This document shows positions 60,001 through 64,000 of a stretch of 64,000 bases of DNA, one piece after another (the stretch's first letter is position 1; every line of letters begins with the position of its first letter). The notes beneath the pieces are model-generated. The model saw nothing but the letters and a program-made list of their open reading frames with translations, was not told the DNA's origin and made no database searches. Source of the DNA: Sporomusaceae bacterium (GTDB taxonomy: Bacteria; Bacillota; Negativicutes; Acidaminococcales; JAJUGR01); the NCBI GenBank assembly GCA_029265905.1, contig JAJUGR010000007.1, forward strand, positions 58,930 to 122,929. The letters run 5' to 3'. Both the position numbers and the translations under genes were made by a program.

Positions 60001-60850
60001 AAGCAGCACCGCTGCTGCCTCGGTATTGCGGCGGTCCATGCCGTCGATTGCCAAGCCGCGCGTCATCATTCCTGTTTTCCCGGGCAGCAACTGCGAATTC
60101 GACTCAGCACGCGCGTTTGAAAAGGCGGGAGCCCAGGCGGAGGTTATGGTTTTCCGCAACTTGACGCCCGACGCCTTGCATGAATCGATTGTCGCCTTGG
60201 CGGATAAAATTCGCCAAGCGCAAATTCTAATGCTGCCAGGCGGCTTCAGCGCCGGCGACGAACCGGACGGTTCGGGCAAATTTATCGCCGCCGTCTTCCG
60301 GGCGCCGCAATTGGTGGATGCCGTCAGCTCGCTTCTGGAAAAGCAAGACGGTCTGATGCTCGGCATCTGCAATGGCTTCCAAGCCTTGATCAAGCTCGGC
60401 CTGGTGCCGTACGGCAAGATCGTCGACATGCGGTCTGATTCGCCAACCCTGACGTTTAATCGCATCGGGCGCCATGTTTCAACCATGGTGGAAACCCGAA
60501 TTGTGTCGAACCGTTCGCCGTGGCTGCAGTTGGTTCAGCCGGACGATCGCCACGTCGTGGCGGTATCGCATGGCGAGGGGCGCTTTGTCGCCAGCGAGGC
60601 CGAATTGGCCGCATTCTTTGCCAACGGGCAAGTAGCAACACAATACGTCGACCCGAACGGCAACCCGACGCCCCAGATGCCTTGGAACCCGAATGGCTCG
60701 TTGTGCGCGATCGAGGGTATCACCAGCCCCGACGGACGTGTCTTGGGTAAAATGGGCCACTCCGAGCGCGTCGGACAAAACATCCTAAAGAATGTTCCAG
60801 GCGCTAAAGATCAGCAAATCTTCCGCTCCGGCGTCCGCTATTTCCAATAA
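57059..60850 (+). CDS. purL: phosphoribosylformylglycinamidine synthase, single-chain PurL
   Basis: Converts FGAR to FGAM in purine synthesis using glutamine. The 1263-aa protein is the large fused type: an N-terminal PurS-like region, the synthetase core with LDTYWSDHCRHTTF, FKNETHNHPTEIEPFGGAATCLGG and AIGGKDSMSGTFMDL, and a C-terminal glutaminase with FPGSNCEFDSA, the nucleophile Cys in LGICNGFQALI, and the His in VSHGEGRF. Bacillus splits these into purS, purQ and purL. The gene is alone here, away from other pur genes. ATG 57059 has AGGAGTG upstream. Confidence 0.95.
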   Translation: MKHTVRRLFVEKRESYAVEAAGIFADLRENLGMASLTGIRLLNRYDISGLDEQQYALARDLVLSEPPVDFVYEEALPDLSGAFVFALEYLPGQYDQRADSAAQCIQAVTQQERPLVRTAKVIAAFGIDQPADQAAIKAYLINPVETREAAMEKPLDLEEVWAQPHDVAVFSDFNDLDAAGLAALRQSLGLAMTQEDLAFCQAYFARQEKRPPTITELRVLDTYWSDHCRHTTFNTVLDRVTIEEAASTGLVSAAWKAYCENRQAFYGEQASKRPVTLMDMAVLAMKELRAAGRLPDLDQSEEINACSIVVPIEVDGQTEEWLVMFKNETHNHPTEIEPFGGAATCLGGAIRDPLSGRSYVYQAMRVTGSGDPRQSVSDTLSGKLPQRKITVGAAAGYSSYGNQIGLATGHVQEFYHPQFVAKRMEVGAVIGAAPRDQVVREQPLPGDVILLVGGRTGRDGCGGATGSSKEHDLESLASCGAEVQKGNAPTERKLQRLFRNPIAARMIKRCNDFGAGGVSVAIGELTDGIVVNLDAVPKKYEGLDGTELAISESQERMAVVVSAAQAEAFIAMADAENLEATVVATVTDAGRLQMDWRGKRIVDLDRAFLDTNGVQSHSTAHVAAPVSACVFAEKTTVSAAGLEQVWQQKLGELNNCSQKGLVERFDSTIGAASVLMPFGGASQLSPQEGMVAKLPVGTRETDAATAMTCGYNPRVACWSPFHGAAYAVLESAARIVALGGDYRRIRLSFQEYFEKLGDQPEKWGKPLAALLGAYWMQKGLGIAAIGGKDSMSGTFMDLTVPPTLISFAVAPVSAETTVSAELKQAGSKLIVLSAACDEQGIPDFAQLDTRWQAVAALSAQKLILSAGVIREGGLAVALSRMSFGNGIGSCLDEAFAADPAELFAWNPGALLLEVADEKAVAELTAAGGRIVGTTTADDAIVVGTVRLALSSLLKAWEAPLEKIFPTHAADADSVKPGLCQTSSTAAASVLRRSMPSIAKPRVIIPVFPGSNCEFDSARAFEKAGAQAEVMVFRNLTPDALHESIVALADKIRQAQILMLPGGFSAGDEPDGSGKFIAAVFRAPQLVDAVSSLLEKQDGLMLGICNGFQALIKLGLVPYGKIVDMRSDSPTLTFNRIGRHVSTMVETRIVSNRSPWLQLVQPDDRHVVAVSHGEGRFVASEAELAAFFANGQVATQYVDPNGNPTPQMPWNPNGSLCAIEGITSPDGRVLGKMGHSERVGQNILKNVPGAKDQQIFRSGVRYFQ

Positions 60851-60857
60851 TCTGCAG

Positions 60858-60895
60858 GCAAAACGCCGTCCGTTGCAATGCGGACGGCGTTTTGC
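60858..60895 (+). terminator. terminator after purL
   Basis: Perfect 15-bp arms (60858-60872 and 60881-60895) with an 8-base loop; the right arm carries TTTT. Confidence 0.85.
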
Positions 60896-60994
60896 GCAAG
60901 GAGCGCGTCCTTGCTTTTCTTTTGCCCAGCCATGGTATAGAATGAAGCCATATAGACAGTTTATAACGACATGAACGCGAGGGAGGCAGATATA

Positions 60995-61942
60995 ATGAAG
61001 ATGAAGATGAAGTTGACTGAGTTGCTTGGCATTCAGTATCCGATCATTCAAGGCGGCATGGCCTGGGCTTCCGATGCAACACTGGCGGCGGCTGTTTCCA
61101 ATGCGGGCGCGGCCGGCATCATCGGCAGCGGCGGCCGAACGACTGAATGGACGCGCGAAGAGATCCGTAGGGCGAAAACGCTGACTGACAAGCCGTTTGG
61201 CGTCAATGTTATGCTGATGGCTCCGAATAAGGATGAAATCGTCGATCTAATTTGCGCCGAGAAGGTGGCCTTTGTAACCTTGGGGGCTGGCAACCCCGTG
61301 CCGTATATTGATAAATTCCAGGCCGCCGGAGTCAAGGTAATTCCGGTCGTCCCGAGCGTCAAACTTGCGCAGCGGATTGAAAGCGCAGGGGCGGACGCGC
61401 TGGTGATTGAAGGCATGGAAGCGGGCGGGCATGTAGGCACGCAGACAACGATGGCGTTGATGAGCAACGTCTTGCCGCTAATTACCATTCCGGTCGTCGT
61501 GGCGGGCGGGATTTCCGACGGGCGGGCGATGGCTGCCGCCTTGTTGATGGGGGCGGCCGGCGTCCAGATGGGTTCGCGCTTTCTGCTTACTACGGAATGC
61601 CCTTTCCACCCGGCGGCGAAAGAGCGGATCATCAAGGCCACTGACACGGATTCTGTCGTAACTGGCTACTCCCGCAACCACGGCGTGCGCGGTCTGAAAA
61701 ACGCCTTCACCGACCGTTATCTGGAATTAGAGCGCAGCGGCGCACCGCAAGGCGAACTTGACGCCCTGGCAACCGGCACCAATCGCCTAGCGGCGATCGA
61801 TGGCGACGTAGAGGCGGGGTTGGTGCAAGTCGGCCAAAGCCTGAACGTGCTGAACAACATTGCCCCCTGCCGGGACGTGGTGGCGGCAATCGTGCAAGAA
61901 GCCAGGCAGGCGTTGGCCAACGCCTGCAAAATTGAATTATAA
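60995..61942 (+). CDS. fabK: enoyl-ACP reductase FabK-type flavoprotein (nitronate monooxygenase-like family)
   Basis: FMN-dependent TIM-barrel enzyme that probably reduces enoyl-ACP in fatty acid synthesis. The 315-aa protein has LLGIQYPIIQGGMAW, VSNAGAAGIIGSGG, KPFGVNVMLM, the catalytic His in EAGGHVG, VVVAGGISDGRAMAAALLMGAAGVQMGSRFL. These match FabK; nitronate monooxygenases share the fold, but the C-terminal NIAPCRDVVAAIV region favours FabK. ATG 60995 is eight bases after GGGAGG; the ATG at 60971 lies before that site. No other fatty acid gene is adjacent. Confidence 0.88.
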   Translation: MKMKMKLTELLGIQYPIIQGGMAWASDATLAAAVSNAGAAGIIGSGGRTTEWTREEIRRAKTLTDKPFGVNVMLMAPNKDEIVDLICAEKVAFVTLGAGNPVPYIDKFQAAGVKVIPVVPSVKLAQRIESAGADALVIEGMEAGGHVGTQTTMALMSNVLPLITIPVVVAGGISDGRAMAAALLMGAAGVQMGSRFLLTTECPFHPAAKERIIKATDTDSVVTGYSRNHGVRGLKNAFTDRYLELERSGAPQGELDALATGTNRLAAIDGDVEAGLVQVGQSLNVLNNIAPCRDVVAAIVQEARQALANACKIEL

Positions 61943-61951
61943 TGACGACTG

Positions 61952-61993
61952 ATAGCAAAAACGCCGCAGCGGCCGCTGCGGCGTTTTTGCTAT
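61952..61993. terminator. 42-bp perfect palindrome, bidirectional terminator between fabK and rqcH
   Basis: Two 21-base arms meet without a spacer (61952-61972, 61973-61993). The A run on the left and the T run on the right suit both convergent genes; the rqcH stop codon (61990-61992) lies within the right arm. Confidence 0.85.
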
Positions 61994-63750
61994 TTCTTAT
62001 AATCAGCGATGGCTTTTTGTACTTGATCTTCCTCCGGGGTGACGTAGCAAGTGCGCTGTTGTTGGTAGATGACAAAGCCTGGCTTGGCGCCGTTTGGTTT
62101 TTTAACGTGCCGCCGCTTTGTATAATCGACCGGCACCTGCGAAGAGCCGCGCCCTTTGCTGAAGTAGGCGGCCAACTTGGCGGCCAGTTCGATTACGGCA
62201 TTGGAGGGCGGATCGGTTTGCGGACGCAAAATAACGTGCGAGCCGGGGATCTTTTGCGTATGAAACCACCAATCGTCAGCCCGCGCCCATTTTCCCGTCA
62301 GCCAGTCGTTCTGCCGGTTGTTTTTGCCGATGGCGATCAGCCCGCCGTCCGGCAGCGTGAGCATCAAGGGCTGCGATTGCGCCAGTGAAGCTTTCTTTTT
62401 TTCGCGTGGCAGCAGGCCGTTGTCCTGCATTTCCTGGCGTATCTCTTCGAGTTCAGCTCGGCTGGCGACGGTCTCCAGCGAAAACAGCAGATTTTCCAGG
62501 TAAACGAGTGTTTCTTCTCCTTGGGCGATTTGCTGCGTTAATTCCTCTGCGGCTCTTTTTTGCTTGTGATAGCGTTTGTACAAAAGCTGTGCATTTTCCA
62601 TCACGGACAACAGCGGATCAACTGAAACGGGATAATCCTTGCCGTCATACAAATTAGTCAGCGTAATTTGTCCGTTCGGCGGCACCGGAAGGTGCGCCTG
62701 CGCCATCAGGCTGTCCGCCAGCTGGCGGGTTAATTCGCTTGATTCAGCCGTTGCCTTCTCGGCGGCTATTTTCTCGAGGCGGCGGAGCAGGCGGGCTTTT
62801 TCCTGCTCGAGCTTTTCCCGCAACGAGTCGGTCAGCGGGGTTTGCGTAGGTTTTTCATGGTAATATGCGGCGACAGCCGAGACAAGACTGTCGTGCCGCA
62901 CCAGCCGCTGCCCGACCGCAAGCGTGGCGTCATCGCTGGCGAAGGGGAGAACGGCCAGCGTTTTGTTGCGCGCATCCACCAACCGGTGCGGGCAGGGGCC
63001 TTGCTCGCTCAATTCACTAAAAAAGGCATCCCAGGCGCTAGCCAGCGAAGCCCAGTCTGCCTCGTCCAGCAGATTGACGGCCAGGTCTTTGGGCAAGCCG
63101 GCGCGAAACAAAATCTGCTGGATGGTAAGCGGACCGAGGCCGGTTGTAGCCGCCAGGAGCCGTTTTTCAAGCGTTCGATTGTCGAGCGACTTCATGAGTG
63201 CCGACACGATCTGCGCGCCCGCGGTTTCCTGCGGGGAGGGAAACAGGCTGTCGCCAACCGGAGGAAAGTGATAAGGCTGTTGCGGGTAAATTTGCCGCAC
63301 GCGGTTTTGCGCTCGGCTGATATAGCGGACAGCGTCAAGCACGACGCCGTCCGCCCAAAAGACAAGGTTCGCGTTTCGCCCCGTCCACTCGAACGTCAAG
63401 TGCTTTGTCACGATGCGCAGGTCCGGGCCCAAGCAGTCGATGTCAAGCGTGACAACCCGGTCGAGCGACAACTGCCTGATGGCGGCAATCCGACCGTTTT
63501 CCAGATGCTTGCGCAGCAGCATGCAAAAGGCCGGCGCCTGCTCCTGGCGGATGCCGGGCAGCTCGCCCAAGTGCAGGGACGGCCGGTCCGGACTCGCATT
63601 GATGAACAGGCACGACTCATCGGATCGGGTGCGTATCATTAACCCGACCGCCATCGGATTCAGTTGGATGATTTTCGTTATGCGTCCGCCGACCAGTCGG
63701 TAGGTTAATTCGCGGCAATAATAGGAAAGGCAAAGTCCGTCGAGATGCAT
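61990..63750 (-). CDS. rqcH: Rqc2 homologue RqcH (NFACT protein, ribosome quality control)
   Basis: Recognises stalled 50S subunits carrying peptidyl-tRNA and directs C-terminal alanine tailing. The 586-aa protein has the NFACT-N domain (LDGLCLSYYCRELTYRLVGGRITKI), a helix-hairpin-helix segment (LGPLTIQQILFRAGLP), a long coiled coil (about residues 300-430), and the NFACT-R domain with KNNRQNDWLTGKWARADDWWFH and PGSHVILR. Older annotations call it fibronectin-binding protein. The start has AAGGAGTG upstream and a good promoter is seen further up. Confidence 0.93.
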   Translation of the reverse strand: MHLDGLCLSYYCRELTYRLVGGRITKIIQLNPMAVGLMIRTRSDESCLFINASPDRPSLHLGELPGIRQEQAPAFCMLLRKHLENGRIAAIRQLSLDRVVTLDIDCLGPDLRIVTKHLTFEWTGRNANLVFWADGVVLDAVRYISRAQNRVRQIYPQQPYHFPPVGDSLFPSPQETAGAQIVSALMKSLDNRTLEKRLLAATTGLGPLTIQQILFRAGLPKDLAVNLLDEADWASLASAWDAFFSELSEQGPCPHRLVDARNKTLAVLPFASDDATLAVGQRLVRHDSLVSAVAAYYHEKPTQTPLTDSLREKLEQEKARLLRRLEKIAAEKATAESSELTRQLADSLMAQAHLPVPPNGQITLTNLYDGKDYPVSVDPLLSVMENAQLLYKRYHKQKRAAEELTQQIAQGEETLVYLENLLFSLETVASRAELEEIRQEMQDNGLLPREKKKASLAQSQPLMLTLPDGGLIAIGKNNRQNDWLTGKWARADDWWFHTQKIPGSHVILRPQTDPPSNAVIELAAKLAAYFSKGRGSSQVPVDYTKRRHVKKPNGAKPGFVIYQQQRTCYVTPEEDQVQKAIADYKK

Positions 63751-63792
63751 AGCAACACTCCTTGAGGAAAACGTTTGTTTGTTCTTGCGAAA

Positions 63793-63821
63793 AGTATAAC
63801 ACAGTGACAGGAATCAGGCAA
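63793..63821 (-). promoter_or_regulatory. promoter of rqcH
   Basis: On the - strand, TTGCCT (63816-63821) and TATACT (63793-63798) are separated by 17 bp, 43 bases before the start codon. Confidence 0.75.
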
Positions 63822-63913
63822 AGAGACGCTCATGTTCGATAGTGTCAAGGCACTGTTGTTGTTTTTTTAAGAAGAAGCGACCGCGCCAAAGAACGAGTAA
63901 AGGTACCGTACCG

Positions 63914-64000
63914 CTACGCCAGCGCACTCGAAAGCCCCTGCAACGCTTCGAACAGGAAGGATTTCGGCCCCTTCAGCACCGGAATATTGCCCAGCACTTC
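63914..64000 (-). CDS. possible 3' end of an unidentified gene (cut by window edge)
   Basis: Read from the window edge on the - strand, 28 codons (EVLGNIPVLKGPKSFLFEAL...) are open and end at TAG (63914-63916). Third codon positions are mostly G or C, as in real genes of this window, while the other frames are poorer. The product is not recognised and the piece is too short to be sure it is coding. The gap from here to the rqcH promoter holds nothing else that was recognised. Confidence 0.35.
   Translation of the reverse strand, partial: EVLGNIPVLKGPKSFLFEALQGLSSALA

Noticed and set aside
63751..63913. Additional small gene or RNA between rqcH and the window end
   Set aside because: Apart from the rqcH promoter no open frame with a ribosome site or stable hairpin was seen.

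Overview
The window reads as chromosome of a GC-rich, anaerobic, diderm member of the Firmicutes, most like the Negativicutes (Sporomusa-type relatives). The informational genes are Firmicutes in type: mutS-mutL-miaA-hfq order, RNase HIII, an RqcH/NFACT protein, LarB/LarC and a FabK-type enoyl reductase. The type IV pilus set, however, includes an outer-membrane secretin with PilM, PilN, PilO and PilP homologues, which only makes sense with an outer membrane. A class I hybrid cluster protein and the oxygen-independent cobalamin route indicate anaerobic life. The species cannot be fixed from the sequence alone.

Layout. 1-6.3 kb: mutS (5' cut by the window), mutL, an RsmJ-like methyltransferase, miaA, hfq and xerD, tightly packed on the + strand, then a divergent polysaccharide deacetylase, a class III aminotransferase and a START-like protein. 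9.3-12.4 kb: htpX with its own promoter and terminator, then an M42 peptidase-ndk-PduO adenosyltransferase unit. 12.5-19 kb: an EF-G paralogue, then transketolase followed by thiD-thiM-thiE. 19-28.9 kb: type IV pilus locus, with pilQ and pilP on the - strand and pilB-pilT-pilC-pilA-pilD-pilM-pilN-pilO on the + strand. 29-32 kb: larB-larC-rnhC. 32.1-33.7 kb: a small unknown protein divergent from an orphan TAXI-type binding lipoprotein.

33.7-49.5 kb: a cobalamin riboswitch followed by 18 co-directional genes that cover almost the whole anaerobic adenosylcobamide pathway: cobalt insertion (cbiK), ring modification (cbiD, E, T, F, G, H, J, C), amidation (cbiA, cbiP), adenosylation (cobA/cobO type), aminopropanol arm (pduX-like kinase, cobD, cbiB) and nucleotide loop (cobU, cobS, cobC). 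The C20 methyltransferase cbiL and a cobT-type lower-ligand activator are not here. Two further PduO-type adenosyltransferases lie outside the cluster (11.9 and 51.4 kb).

49.5-64 kb: hcp behind a CRP/FNR-type palindrome, the second PduO, an MscS-family channel, a sodium:neurotransmitter-type symporter, a DUF2156/Eis-like acyltransferase pair, a single-chain purL, fabK, and convergent rqcH. The last 87 bases probably hold the 3' end of an unidentified - strand gene. No tRNA, rRNA, CRISPR array, insertion sequence or prophage was recognised. The most notable observations are a probable ATT start codon, an hcp operator placed at -41.5, the 139-bp cbiG/cbiH overlap, a riboswitch terminator that doubles as a ribosome binding site, three adenosyltransferases of two families, and a pilin gene of unusual composition with its own promoter inside pilC.
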